A DNA stretch of 64,000 nucleotides, from contig JADHOM010000003.1 of NCBI GenBank assembly GCA_016778985.1, forward strand, positions 1 through 64,000, in the 5' to 3' direction. Of the stretch, positions 1-9,090 are shown in pieces. Below the pieces are notes generated by a model. It saw only the letters and a list, made by a program, of their open reading frames with translations, did not search any database and was not told where the DNA came from. Numbering within the stretch: the stretch's first letter is position 1; each line of letters begins with the position of its first letter. The translations under genes and the position numbers were made by a program. This DNA is from Alphaproteobacteria bacterium (GTDB lineage: Bacteria; Pseudomonadota; Alphaproteobacteria; Puniceispirillales; UBA1172).

Positions 1-49
1 ATGTAACCTTGCTGCTCCGATCAAGCAGTAAGGACAATCAGCATTATAA

Positions 50-75
50 ATCGGCTAGCCGGGGGGCGCCCCGAT
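50..75. other. GC-rich inverted repeat in the leader region left of ccmA
   Basis: Outer arms ATCGG and CCGAT enclose two short palindromes (GGCTAGCC and GGGGCGCCCC), so a stable hairpin can form on either strand. It lies in the gene-free first 258 bases, downstream of a possible leftward promoter, and could be a leader hairpin of a gene beyond the window edge. There is no T-run on either side, so I do not call it a terminator. Confidence 0.3.
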
Positions 76-107
76 ACTCACATCGCGTGAGAACCAGTCA
101 TAAATCC

Positions 108-116
108 ATTATAGCA
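108..116 (-). promoter_or_regulatory. Possible extended -10 of a leftward gene outside the window
   Basis: On the minus strand the bases read TGCTATAAT, a perfect TGnTATAAT extended -10. No good -35 lies 16-18 bases upstream. It would drive a gene running off the left edge. acnA is a frequent divergent neighbour of ccmA in Alphaproteobacteria, but nothing in the window shows which gene it is. Confidence 0.35.
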
Positions 117-258
117 AATGAATTGGTCTTGAGAAGCCCCACAACGTCGCAGTTATCATCCCCGAGGTATGTTTTTCCCCAACTATGCCATAAAAAGGTG
201 TTATGCTATGATGCTGATAACACCAATTTTGACGCACCTACCTTATGATTTTTGGCAA

Positions 259-948
259 ATGACTTCACCTTCTCTTCATCCCTCTATTCATCCACGCCTT
301 GCTATTAATGACCTTGCGATCAGTCGTGGCGGGGCACTGTTGATTGAAGGGCTAAACCTTGAGCTTAAAGCTGGTCAAGTGTTGTTTCTGCGTGGGGCGA
401 ATGGTTGCGGCAAAACAACGCTTCTACGCGCTTTAGCCAAGCTCATCCCATTACGTCATGGGCAATATGCGATCAATGGGGTGCAGCATAAGGCTGATCA
501 TGCTACCCTGATGCGGCAATTGCTATTGGTTGGTCACCGCAATGCTGGGTTTGAACATCTCAATGTCATAAGCTCACTTCGGCTGATGGCTAGTATGATG
601 AATATTGAAACTAGCCCAAAGCAGATTACAGAGCAGATAATGGCGGCGCTTGATAAGATGGGGATAAAGCCATTAGCAGAGCGCCAGATCAGCCACCTTT
701 CCGCTGGACAGCAACGCCGGCTAGCCTTGGCTAGATTGATGCTAGCAGCCGATATGACCCATCGGCTATGGCTGATTGATGAACCCTTTAACACGTTAGA
801 TGATGATGCGGCCAGCCGCTTATGCGATATCATCACGTCTTATTGCAACCATGGCGGCAGTGCGGTGATTAGCGGTCATGGCACGATGCCGCTTATACCT
901 GATATGACTCTGACACTTGGCATAACACCGTCAGGAGAATTGTCATGA
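259..948 (+). CDS. ccmA: CcmA, heme exporter ATP-binding subunit
   Basis: ATPase of the CcmABCD complex, which frees holo-CcmE (heme chaperone) from CcmC during cytochrome c maturation; it acts on the cytoplasmic face of the inner membrane. With the start at 259 the protein has 229 residues. Walker A GANGCGKT is at 46-53, ABC signature LSAGQ at 147-151 and Walker B LWLIDEP at 170-176. The reading frame stays open upstream to 169, but those 30 residues do not look like the family and the usual length is about 200, so 259 is preferred. It overlaps ccmB by 4 bases (ATGA) and leads a nine-gene ccm operon. Confidence 0.93.
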   Translation: MTSPSLHPSIHPRLAINDLAISRGGALLIEGLNLELKAGQVLFLRGANGCGKTTLLRALAKLIPLRHGQYAINGVQHKADHATLMRQLLLVGHRNAGFEHLNVISSLRLMASMMNIETSPKQITEQIMAALDKMGIKPLAERQISHLSAGQQRRLALARLMLAADMTHRLWLIDEPFNTLDDDAASRLCDIITSYCNHGGSAVISGHGTMPLIPDMTLTLGITPSGELS

Positions 949-1622
949 GGGCAATATTGAACCCCTGTCTGGCGGTCATTATGGCAGATATTCGCGCCAG
1001 CTTGCGCTATCCGGGTGATGTTTTATCAGGTCTCAGTTATTTCATCATGATAGCAACGCTAGTGCCGCTCGGTCTTGGTGCTGATCAAGCTGAGCTTGCT
1101 AGGATAGCCCCTGTCATGATCTGGATTGCTGTCATGCTGGCTAGCTTGCCGCAAATGGATCGGCTTTTCTCACGCATTGCCAAAGATGGCGTCTTGGAGC
1201 AAATGCTGATCAGCCCGACACCCATGACCATGCTGATGCTGGCAAAAATTATTGCCGCTTGGCTGATTATTATTCTGCCCTTAGTTCTCGCCGCCCCAGT
1301 CATTGGTATCATGTTCGGGTTAGCAATGGATATGCTAGCCATGATGCTTTGCTTTCTTGCTATCGGCGGATTATGCCTGGTCATGATTGGCGCGATGGCG
1401 GCAGCACTTGTTCTTGGCTCACGCCAAAGCGGAGTTTTCACCGCGATCATTGTGCTACCGCTTTCCATGCCTGTGCTAATCTTTGGAGTTGCCGGGATAT
1501 CTGCCTTGCAAAGCGGCGCCGATATGGCTGGACATATGATGCTATTAGGGGCACTGACATTAATTTTGCTAGTTCTGTCGCCACCTGTTACCGCGGCGGC
1601 TATCCGCTTTTCAGAAGAATAA
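945..1622 (+). CDS. ccmB: CcmB, heme exporter membrane subunit
   Basis: Integral membrane partner of CcmA, needed for release of holo-CcmE from CcmC. The 225 residues, normal for the family, contain about six hydrophobic segments starting near residue 30. Conserved CcmB features include the DGxLEQ-type segment (DGVLEQMLISP near 84-94) and the small-residue, Pro-containing stretch VLPLSMPVLIFG near 175. The ATG is embedded in the ccmA stop (ATGA), so the two are translationally coupled. A 119-base spacer follows before ccmC; it holds three ATAGATTA repeats and no gene. Confidence 0.93.
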   Translation: MRAILNPCLAVIMADIRASLRYPGDVLSGLSYFIMIATLVPLGLGADQAELARIAPVMIWIAVMLASLPQMDRLFSRIAKDGVLEQMLISPTPMTMLMLAKIIAAWLIIILPLVLAAPVIGIMFGLAMDMLAMMLCFLAIGGLCLVMIGAMAAALVLGSRQSGVFTAIIVLPLSMPVLIFGVAGISALQSGADMAGHMMLLGALTLILLVLSPPVTAAAIRFSEE

Positions 1623-1741
1623 AAAGACTTGTGGCATGTCAGCGCATCCGGCTTTTCTCTTGGCCGTAAATAGATTATGAGCCTTAGTTAACTGGCGGCT
1701 TTTTATAGATTAGGGGCTTTAGATAGATTAAGGTTAAGTCC

Positions 1742-2464
1742 ATGTTTGATTATCTTGCTAATCCAACACGATTTCGGAAAATTACTGCCGCGCTGCTACC
1801 TGTGGTGGTGATGGTTTCGGCTATTGCCTTTGCACTTGGGCTTTATCTAGCATTTTTTGCTTCACCTGCTGATTATCAACAAGGGGAGACTGTTCGCATC
1901 ATGTATATACATGTGCCGGCGGCGTGGATGGCTATGCTAACCTATATTTTAATGGCTGTTGCGGCTATTTTCTATCTGGTATGGCGGCATCCTCTGGCAG
2001 ATATCGGCGCCCGTGCAATGGCCTTGCCAGGCGCAGGTTTTGCTCTCATCACCTTGCTGACAGGATCGTTTTGGGGTCGCCCTATTTGGGGGACATGGTG
2101 GGTATGGGATGCGCGGCTAACATCCATGCTAATCTTGTTTTTCTTATATCTGGGCTACATGGCCTTAGCTGATGGCTTTGAGAGAGCTGAACGCGGCAGT
2201 AAACCTGCCTGTCTGCTGTTATTAGTTGGCGTCATTAATCTTCCCATAATCAAGTTTTCTGTCGATTGGTGGAACACCTTACATCAAGGCAGCAGCGTTT
2301 TGAGACTGGACGGCCCTAGCATTGATCCAGCCATGTTGAAACCGCTATTAGTTATGGCGCTTGCTATGCTGAGCTGGTTTATTGCGATCACTATTTTGCA
2401 GATGAGCAGGCTAATTATGCAACGCCGGGTCAGCAACCTAGAAGCGCGGGAATCATGGTCATGA
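1742..2464 (+). CDS. ccmC: CcmC, heme-handling membrane protein
   Basis: Presents heme in the periplasm to CcmE. The 240-residue polytopic protein carries the tryptophan-rich WWD signature WGTWWVWD at 116-123. Likely axial histidines are in YIHVPA (about 57) and TLHQGSS (about 180). Six transmembrane segments are visible. AAGG lies 8-9 bases before the ATG. The gene ends in a 4-base overlap with ccmD. Confidence 0.95.
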   Translation: MFDYLANPTRFRKITAALLPVVVMVSAIAFALGLYLAFFASPADYQQGETVRIMYIHVPAAWMAMLTYILMAVAAIFYLVWRHPLADIGARAMALPGAGFALITLLTGSFWGRPIWGTWWVWDARLTSMLILFFLYLGYMALADGFERAERGSKPACLLLLVGVINLPIIKFSVDWWNTLHQGSSVLRLDGPSIDPAMLKPLLVMALAMLSWFIAITILQMSRLIMQRRVSNLEARESWS

Positions 2465-2658
2465 GCGCTTTCTTTAGCATGGGTGGATATGCGCTTTATG
2501 TCTGGTCATCATGGGGGATTGGCGTGGCTGTTCTGATTGCTATCACATGGCATAGTTTAAGCCGTGCGCAATATGCCAGAATTAGACTGAATGAGCTGGA
2601 ACACACCAATAACAGTACCGATAAAGACCAACAAAGTGAAAACGATCAAGATGCGTGA
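2461..2658 (+). CDS. ccmD: CcmD, small heme exporter protein
   Basis: Small single-span protein that stabilises the CcmABC-CcmE complex. It starts MSAFFSMGGYALYVW, matching the family pattern, followed by one transmembrane helix, a basic stretch (RAQYARIRLNELE) and a polar tail: 65 residues in all. An ATG two codons earlier (2455) is also in frame, but the ATG inside ATGA at the ccmC stop gives the usual coupled start. The tail overlaps the start of ccmE by 8 bases. Confidence 0.88.
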   Translation: MSAFFSMGGYALYVWSSWGIGVAVLIAITWHSLSRAQYARIRLNELEHTNNSTDKDQQSENDQDA

Positions 2659-3088
2659 TTTATCGCCAAAAGCTAAACGCGGTATTGCTTTATTAATGGT
2701 GGTATCGGCGCTCGGACTAGCCGTTATGCTGGTGCTAACGGCGTTGCGTGATCATGTCGTGTTTTTCTATGGCCCTTCTGATATTCGCGATCAGGCTAGC
2801 CAAGGCCAGATTGTTAGGCTTGGTGGATTAGTCGCAGAAAACAGCGTTACCACGCTTGCCGATGGCATAGGCTTCACCATAACAGATGGGACGAGCAGTA
2901 TGGATGTTGTCTATGCTGGGGTTTTGCCTGATCTGTTTCGGGAGGGCCAAGGGGTTGTTACCGAGGGTGTTTTGGATAATGATATTTTCCGCGCAAATAA
3001 CGTGCTGGCGAAACATGATGAAACGTATATGCCTGCCGAAGTCGCCGATATGCTGAAAGATCAAGGCGTCTGGAAAGGGCAGGAATAG
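2651..3088 (+). CDS. ccmE: CcmE, periplasmic heme chaperone
   Basis: Carries heme covalently bound through a histidine from CcmC to the CcmF/H ligase. The 145 residues comprise an N-terminal membrane anchor (about 11-32), an OB-fold domain, and the heme site LAKHDETYMP with H122 and Y126 (HxxxY motif). The frame stays open to 2591, but the extra residues would be read from inside ccmD; the ATG at 2651 gives the family start MRDLSPKAKRG. It abuts ccmF with a one-base overlap (TAGTG). Confidence 0.95.
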   Translation: MRDLSPKAKRGIALLMVVSALGLAVMLVLTALRDHVVFFYGPSDIRDQASQGQIVRLGGLVAENSVTTLADGIGFTITDGTSSMDVVYAGVLPDLFREGQGVVTEGVLDNDIFRANNVLAKHDETYMPAEVADMLKDQGVWKGQE

Positions 3089-5118
3089 TGCTGCATCTCA
3101 CCGAAATTGGTCACTTTGCCCTAAGCCTGGCTTTCGCGCTTGCCATGATCCAAAGCATTATGCTTTTTCGGGCTGGCAGAACCGGTGACTTAGGGGCTAT
3201 TCAACTTGGGCGAATATCGGCGCATCTGACATTTGTTCTGGTGGCGGCTAGTTTTATCATTCTAACCATTGCCTTTATTCAGTCTGATTTTTCTGTGGCT
3301 TTGGTGGCATCACATTCCCATTCATTAAAACCGCTGCTTTATAAGGTCTCTGGTGTCTGGGGCAATCATGAAGGCTCATTATTGCTATGGGTACTAATCT
3401 TAACCTTATTTGGCGCGTTAATGGCATTACGGCTGAAACCATTGCAAGACGGCCAATTAACCATGAGTTATGCCCTATCTGTCCAAGGCATGATTGTCAT
3501 TGCCTTTATTGGGCTCATCCTTTTCACATCTAATCCTTTTGAGAGGCTAACGGCTTTACCTGATGATGGCAACGGGCTTAACCCTATCCTGCAAGACCCT
3601 GGCCTCGCCTTTCATCCGCCAATGCTTTATCTGGGATATGTTGGGTTATCTGTTGGCTTTGCCTTTGCTGTTGCCGCCCTTATTGAGGGCCGTGCCGATG
3701 CGCTCTGGGCTAGGCTGGCGCGGCGGTGGGTACTGATTGCATGGTCGGCCTTGACTGCTGGCATCGCTCTGGGGAGTTGGTGGGCGTATTATGAGCTAGG
3801 CTGGGGCGGCTGGTGGTTTTGGGACCCTGTTGAAAATGCGTCACTGATGCCATGGCTAGTGGCTACAGCGCTCATCCATTCGCTCAATGTTGTGGAAAAA
3901 CGCAACCTCTTTCACAGCTGGACAGTTTTAATGGCGATCTTGGCCTTTGGCCTGAGCTTAATCGGAACCTTCATTGTCCGGTCAGGCTTGCTAACCTCTG
4001 TCCATGCCTTCACCAATGACCCGACGCGGGGGCTGGTGATATTGGTCATTATTTTGGTGGCTGTTGGGGTGCCATTGTTATTATTTGGCTGGCGCGCGGG
4101 CACTCTTGCCCATGATCGGGCTAGCAACCAGAACAGTAATCAAGATACAGAATCCCCTGCTTTAATTAGCCGTGAGACGGCGCTTCAGGCAAATAATCTG
4201 CTGCTAGTTGTTACCTCGGCGACCGTATTAGTGGGAACACTTTATCCGCTTATAATTGAGGCGATTAATGGCGCAAGAATATCCGTTGGCCCGCCTTTCT
4301 TTGAGGCAACGGTGGGGCCTTTACTTGGCTTGATGCTCATTGTGATGCCGGTAGCGCCATTGCTGGCTTGGAAAAAGGCGCAGGCTAAATCCGTAACGCC
4401 TTACCTCTTGCCAATGCTTCTCATGACCGCGGCTATCATGGCGGTGATAATAGTCATGCTTAATGGTATCAGCATCTTTGCTATTGCAACTTTAGGGCTT
4501 GGCGTCTGGGTAATTAGCGGAGTTATTGCCGATATCGTGGCGATAATGGGCGGCCACCGCATGACGATCAGGTCTGGATTTCAGCGATTAATTGGTGCGC
4601 CATTGCCACGAATTGGCATGAATATGGCACATATTGGCGTTGCCATTTTTACCATTGGCGTCGCGGGGGTAAGCTTCTTTGACAGCGAAACCATTACCCG
4701 TATGCAGATAAATGACAGCATTGAAAGTGGCAGTAAAACCTTTACGCTTACCCAAGTTACGCCTGTCCAAGGCCCAAACTATACGGCCATTGCCGCCACG
4801 GTTATGATGACAGATAAGCGCGGCAAAGAGGTTGCATTAACTAGCGAGATTAGGCGTTTCCCAGTTGCTCGAAGCCAAACAACTGAGGCGGCTATAAAGA
4901 CTGGCTTTTGGGGTGATACCTATGTTGTTTATGGCGGCGGGACGAGTGGCGATGGTTTTGTGATCCGGATTTATCAAAAACCATTGATTACCTGGATATG
5001 GGGCGGCGCCGGATTAATGATGCTCGGCGGATTGCTAGCAATGGGGCCACGGCGATCAAAGCCGGCTCAGTTAACGAGCACGTCTGTCGCTGAACGCCAT
5101 AAGGATAGCATTGCATGA
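3088..5118 (+). CDS. ccmF: CcmF, cytochrome c heme lyase core subunit
   Basis: Membrane subunit that accepts heme from CcmE and, with CcmH/CcmI, ligates it to CXXCH motifs of apocytochromes c. The 676 residues have many transmembrane helices. The WWD motif GWGGWWFWDPVENAS is around 238-252, and family histidines lie in SHSHSL, GNHEGS and AFHPPM. It begins with GTG, overlapping the ccmE stop by one base, and ends in a 4-base overlap with ccmG. Length and gene order are typical. Confidence 0.96.
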   Translation: MLHLTEIGHFALSLAFALAMIQSIMLFRAGRTGDLGAIQLGRISAHLTFVLVAASFIILTIAFIQSDFSVALVASHSHSLKPLLYKVSGVWGNHEGSLLLWVLILTLFGALMALRLKPLQDGQLTMSYALSVQGMIVIAFIGLILFTSNPFERLTALPDDGNGLNPILQDPGLAFHPPMLYLGYVGLSVGFAFAVAALIEGRADALWARLARRWVLIAWSALTAGIALGSWWAYYELGWGGWWFWDPVENASLMPWLVATALIHSLNVVEKRNLFHSWTVLMAILAFGLSLIGTFIVRSGLLTSVHAFTNDPTRGLVILVIILVAVGVPLLLFGWRAGTLAHDRASNQNSNQDTESPALISRETALQANNLLLVVTSATVLVGTLYPLIIEAINGARISVGPPFFEATVGPLLGLMLIVMPVAPLLAWKKAQAKSVTPYLLPMLLMTAAIMAVIIVMLNGISIFAIATLGLGVWVISGVIADIVAIMGGHRMTIRSGFQRLIGAPLPRIGMNMAHIGVAIFTIGVAGVSFFDSETITRMQINDSIESGSKTFTLTQVTPVQGPNYTAIAATVMMTDKRGKEVALTSEIRRFPVARSQTTEAAIKTGFWGDTYVVYGGGTSGDGFVIRIYQKPLITWIWGGAGLMMLGGLLAMGPRRSKPAQLTSTSVAERHKDSIA

Positions 5119-5675
5119 AGCCAAGTAAACTGCCCTTTTTTCTGCCAATTATTGTCTTTCTGCTGTTTGTTGCGGTGGCGTTTTGGGGGCTATACGCAAT
5201 TACCACAGGCCAGCGCAATGTCAGCGATATCGGCTTTTCCATGCAAGGCCAGAAGATAGCTGAAATCGCCTTGCCAGAACTGCAACCAGCATCAGACGCG
5301 CCAGAATATCTTGATCTGGCGGCGTGGAAAGGCAAGGCCTATGCGATTAATGTCTGGGCTTCATGGTGCCCGCCGTGCCGTGCCGAGGCGCCTGCCATTC
5401 ATCAATTATCACAGTCACTGCCGGTTTTAGGGATAAATCAACGTGATAAATATGATGACGCGATCGGATTTCTTAATCAATTTGGTAATCCCTATGAGCA
5501 GATTGGCATTGACCGCGATGGTAAAGCCAGCATCACCATAGGCGTTCAGGCACTGCCTGAAACGCTGATTGTTGCCCCTGATGGGCGCGTTATCTTACAT
5601 CATAGAGGGCCTATTTTTGCTAATGAATTGAGAGGCTCAATTCGTGCGGCGCTGACTGAATTGGGGATTGAATAA
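5115..5675 (+). CDS. ccmG: CcmG/DsbE thiol:disulfide oxidoreductase
   Basis: Membrane-anchored periplasmic thioredoxin that keeps apocytochrome c cysteines reduced. An uncleaved signal anchor is at about 8-30. The thioredoxin fold contains WASWCPPC with C85 and C88 and the cis-proline region ALPETLIV. Its 186 residues are normal for DsbE. It overlaps ccmF by 4 bases and ccmH by 1 base (TAATG). Confidence 0.94.
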   Translation: MKPSKLPFFLPIIVFLLFVAVAFWGLYAITTGQRNVSDIGFSMQGQKIAEIALPELQPASDAPEYLDLAAWKGKAYAINVWASWCPPCRAEAPAIHQLSQSLPVLGINQRDKYDDAIGFLNQFGNPYEQIGIDRDGKASITIGVQALPETLIVAPDGRVILHHRGPIFANELRGSIRAALTELGIE

Positions 5676-6169
5676 TGTGGCGGTGGCACCCAAGCATTAA
5701 CATACCTGCTAATGCTTGGCTCTTTATGGCCATATGTATAGCTATATTTAGCGTTGCACTGACAACATTGATCACATATCCCACGCATCCAGCACTAGCG
5801 ATTATGCCTGAAGAACAGATGGCAAACCCTGCTGATGAGGCGCGTGCCCGTGCGCTAGCCGCTGAATTACGCTGTCTGGTTTGCCAGAATCAAACCGTTG
5901 ATGATAGTGATGCTGATTTTGCGATTACGGTCAGAAGCATTATTCGTGATCAGATTTCTACTGGGCAGAGTGATCAAGATATCCTGACCTATCTGCGGAA
6001 GCGTTATGGGGATTACATTCTGTTTAATCCGCCGCTTAATCAAATGACCATGCTGCTATGGCTAGCCCCCATCATATTGCTGATTGGCGGTGTTATTGTG
6101 ATCCTCATGACTCGCCGAAAAGCACCCAATAAATCTCCCAATAAAAAACACAATAAGGATCAGTTATAA
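5675..6169 (+). CDS. ccmH: CcmH (CycL-type) apocytochrome c reductase subunit
   Basis: Periplasm-facing thiol protein of the heme lyase complex. After an N-terminal hydrophobic segment with an ALA cleavage-like site, the redox motif LRCLVCQNQ places C67 and C70. A second membrane helix near residues 126-147 (LWLAPIILLIGG) and a Lys/Asn-rich tail follow. At 164 residues it is the short CcmH form without the CcmI-like TPR domain, which is supplied separately by the next gene. Starts and stops overlap by one base on both sides. Confidence 0.93.
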   Translation: MWRWHPSINIPANAWLFMAICIAIFSVALTTLITYPTHPALAIMPEEQMANPADEARARALAAELRCLVCQNQTVDDSDADFAITVRSIIRDQISTGQSDQDILTYLRKRYGDYILFNPPLNQMTMLLWLAPIILLIGGVIVILMTRRKAPNKSPNKKHNKDQL

Positions 6170-6960
6170 TGGTCGCCTCTAGCGCCAGTTTTTGGATAAG
6201 CCTGATCATTATGGCGGCAATGGTGGTTTGCTTGATGGCTGTTCTGATGCGGGCATCGGGTCAATCAGACAGTGGCAAGACCACATCCAATACTAATACT
6301 CATACTAATACTTATACTAGGGCTAACTCATGGATTATTCTGATCGCCCTATTGGTTAGCGCTGGCATTTACGGCATGCTCGGCAAGCCTGATATGGGTG
6401 ATGCGCCATTACACCTGCGGGCTGATGCTCTCCAGAAAAAAGCTGCGATAGTGGCTATGGAACAAGAGCTTGCCAATAGCAACTTAGCCGCCGCCAAACA
6501 ACAGCTTGATGAAAATCCTGATGATATTGTCGCCATGCTTATGCTAGCCGAAGCCGCCGCCACCGCCGGACAATATGAAACTGAGATTGCGGCACTAGAA
6601 CAGGCGTTTGATAAATCAGCACATCCAACCCTTCGGTCTATGCTGGCGGAGGCATTAACAAGACAAGCAGACGGAATTGTCACCGAACAAGCGGCTGAAT
6701 TATTACTGCAATCGCTATCTGAAAATTTGGATGATTGGCGCGCCGCCTATTTGTATGGCCTTTACCTTAGCCAGAATGGCAAAGATGCTGAGGCTACTCT
6801 GATCTGGCAAGATTTAGGGCGGCGGGCAAGCCGTGCGGAAGATGGCAGAAGAATGCTTGAATTGGTCAATAATCAGCTTCGTGATCTGGCGGCAAGAACA
6901 GGTCAATCCGAAGCTGACCTGATCATTGTGCCAATGACGAATAATACCGATAAAAACTAA
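6169..6960 (+). CDS. ccmI: CcmI (CycH), apocytochrome c chaperone of the heme lyase
   Basis: Membrane-bound TPR protein thought to hand apocytochromes to CcmF/CcmH. Two N-terminal transmembrane helices (about 5-27 and 48-65) flank a short Asn/Thr-rich loop (TNTHTNTYT). The alanine-rich helical C-terminal region (about 85-245) has TPR-like spacing. Its 263 residues are shorter than in some relatives. It is last in the ccm operon and faces the convergent reactivase gene across 51 bases. Confidence 0.85.
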   Translation: MVASSASFWISLIIMAAMVVCLMAVLMRASGQSDSGKTTSNTNTHTNTYTRANSWIILIALLVSAGIYGMLGKPDMGDAPLHLRADALQKKAAIVAMEQELANSNLAAAKQQLDENPDDIVAMLMLAEAAATAGQYETEIAALEQAFDKSAHPTLRSMLAEALTRQADGIVTEQAAELLLQSLSENLDDWRAAYLYGLYLSQNGKDAEATLIWQDLGRRASRAEDGRRMLELVNNQLRDLAARTGQSEADLIIVPMTNNTDKN

Positions 6961-7011
6961 TCAGACTGATAATACTAACTGGCAATACCATTAGTGATTG
7001 GCCTGTAATAA

Positions 7012-9042
7012 TTAGCGGGGCCGCCGCCGCCGCCGCCCAGTGCGCTCACCTGATCCGTCATTATCATTTGAACCCATGCTCCGTTCAGGCAATGTCACCG
7101 CTGCCGATAATTTGGCATAGGGATCGGTTTTATGCGGAATAGCCATGGCTTTGACAAAATGATCCTGAAAGGCTGGTTCAACCGCAGTTTCAATTTTCTC
7201 AATATTACGGACAATTTGCTCCACCTGACGGCGCTGTGTTTTATTCAATAAACAAATGCGGGCGCCCGTACCAGCGGAATTGCCTGCTGACCTAACATGA
7301 TCAAGTTCACAATCAGGAATCATCCCTAGAACCATAGCGTATTTTGGCTCAATATGCGTGCCAAAGGCACCTGCCAAGACAACATCATCAACATGATCAA
7401 TATTCAGCTTATCCATGAGCAGACGGAAGCCGGCATAAAGCGCTGCTTTGGCTAGCTGGATGGCGCGAATATCATTCTGGGTAATGGTCACAGTATCTGA
7501 CACGCGATAGCTAAAGGTCCGCCCATCTTCAATAATTCGCGGCGATATGGCGGCTTTTGTGCCATCAATAACGCCGTCTTCGGTAATAATGCCTGCCAGA
7601 TACATTTCCGATAGAATCTCAATAATACCTGACCCGCAAATGCCAGTAATTCCAGTTTGGGCAATAGCGTCTTCAAAGCTGTCTTCATCAGACCATAACT
7701 CAACCCCGATAACGCGAAACCGCGGCTCTAGCGTTTCCGGATTTATCCTGATGCGTTCAATCGCACCGGGGGCGGCGCGTTGGCCACTGCTGATCTGGGC
7801 GCCTTCAAAGGCTGGCCCGGTCGGTGATGAGGCGGCAAGCAAGCGATCCTTATTGCCACAAATAATTTCTGCATTCGTGCCGACATCCACCACTAAGGTC
7901 ATGCCATCACCCTGATCAGGACGTTCCGCCAAGGCCACCGCCGCCGCATCTGCACCCACATGCCCCGCAATACAAGGCAAAACATAGACTCTAGCACCAG
8001 CATGAACATTCAGATCAAGCTCACTTGCCAACGCCTCAAAGGCTTCATCCATAGATAAAGCAAATGGCGCACCACCAAGCTCAATAGGGTCTATGCCCAG
8101 CACCAGATGATGCATGACCGGATTGCCTACCAAAACCAGCTCAATAATGTCATCGGTGGTGATATCCGCCTGCTCTGCTGCGCCTGATAAAAGCTGTTGC
8201 AGACCTTCACGCACAGACGCTGTCATTTCAGCAGCACCGCCTTCGTTCATAAAACCATAAGACACACGGCTCATTAAATCTTCACCAAACCGTATCTGCG
8301 GGTTCATCGCCCCTGATGAGGCAAGCACCTCACCGCTGTTCATATCACAGAGATGCGCTGACATAGTTGTTGAGCCGATATCAATCGCCGCCCCAACAAT
8401 ACGGTCTTTCAGCCCTGGCCAAATACCGACAATGCGGTGACCATCACGCAAGGCAACGGTGACTTCCCATTTACCTTTGCGTAACACCGGCTGTAAGGAT
8501 TGCAGAACATGCAAATCTGCGGATATATCGCCTGCCACCCTATCTGGCCATTGCTCTTGCAATGCCTCAGTAATGCGGCGTAGATCGCCAGATGGTTCAT
8601 GCATATCTGGCTCACGTACGGTGATAAAACATAGCCGCGTTACGGCATCAACCTCAATCGCCCGCGTATCCGCTTCTTTCCTCACAACCTGAGCATGCAC
8701 CTGTGAGCTTGCAGGGACATCAATCACCGCATTATCGAGCAAAATAGACTGGCATGATAAGCGCCGGCCTTGATCAAGACCACGCTTTTCGGCGTATCTA
8801 TCCTCAACCTTTGACCGTTCGGATATCGATGCCGATGATGATTTGATCCCGTGTTTGGCGAAATCGCCCTCACCAACAATGATCTGGCAGCGCCCGCACA
8901 TAGCTCTGCCGCCACACACCGAATCAATATCAACGCCAAGGCTTCTTGCCGCTTGCAGAACGGTTGTTCCCGCCGCCACCTGACCTTGACGGCCTGATGG
9001 GGTGAATACGATCTTTATCTGTTTATCATCATGGTCTGACAT
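7012..9042 (-). CDS. [2Fe-2S]/ASKHA corrinoid-protein reactivase (RACo/RamA-like, DUF4445)
   Basis: Family role: reduces inactive Co(II) corrinoid protein back to Co(I) using ATP. The N-terminal plant-type ferredoxin domain has CGGRAMCGRC (C43, C49, C52) and C97. A linker is followed by an actin/Hsp70-like domain with phosphate loops AAIDIGSTTMSAHL and VVDVGTNAEI and the stretch SSGQRAAPGAIERI. Its 676 residues fit the family. It lies downstream of the corrinoid-linked methyltransferase. No Shine-Dalgarno precedes the ATG; a TATAAT (minus strand, 9048-9053) ends 5 bases before it, so an internal promoter and leaderless start are possible. It ends with an arginine-rich tail (GRRRRRPR). The corrinoid partner assignment is inference from neighbours. 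Confidence 0.87.
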   Translation of the reverse strand: MSDHDDKQIKIVFTPSGRQGQVAAGTTVLQAARSLGVDIDSVCGGRAMCGRCQIIVGEGDFAKHGIKSSSASISERSKVEDRYAEKRGLDQGRRLSCQSILLDNAVIDVPASSQVHAQVVRKEADTRAIEVDAVTRLCFITVREPDMHEPSGDLRRITEALQEQWPDRVAGDISADLHVLQSLQPVLRKGKWEVTVALRDGHRIVGIWPGLKDRIVGAAIDIGSTTMSAHLCDMNSGEVLASSGAMNPQIRFGEDLMSRVSYGFMNEGGAAEMTASVREGLQQLLSGAAEQADITTDDIIELVLVGNPVMHHLVLGIDPIELGGAPFALSMDEAFEALASELDLNVHAGARVYVLPCIAGHVGADAAAVALAERPDQGDGMTLVVDVGTNAEIICGNKDRLLAASSPTGPAFEGAQISSGQRAAPGAIERIRINPETLEPRFRVIGVELWSDEDSFEDAIAQTGITGICGSGIIEILSEMYLAGIITEDGVIDGTKAAISPRIIEDGRTFSYRVSDTVTITQNDIRAIQLAKAALYAGFRLLMDKLNIDHVDDVVLAGAFGTHIEPKYAMVLGMIPDCELDHVRSAGNSAGTGARICLLNKTQRRQVEQIVRNIEKIETAVEPAFQDHFVKAMAIPHKTDPYAKLSAAVTLPERSMGSNDNDGSGERTGRRRRRPR

Positions 9043-9090
9043 AAGGCATTATAACTCATAAAAGATAAGTAAAACTTTTATAATCTGTCT

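Noticed and set aside
1085-1468. 127-codon open frame antisense to ccmB
   Set aside because: Shadow frame of a well-supported gene; no family resemblance and no ribosome-binding site. The same reasoning applies to other antisense frames across the window.
1623-1741. Three ATAGATTA direct repeats between ccmB and ccmC
   Set aside because: Short, A+T-rich and irregularly spaced; insufficient to propose a binding site.
7018-7040. GCC-rich triplet run resembling a microsatellite
   Set aside because: It is the reverse complement of the arginine codons in the reactivase tail, so it is coding sequence.
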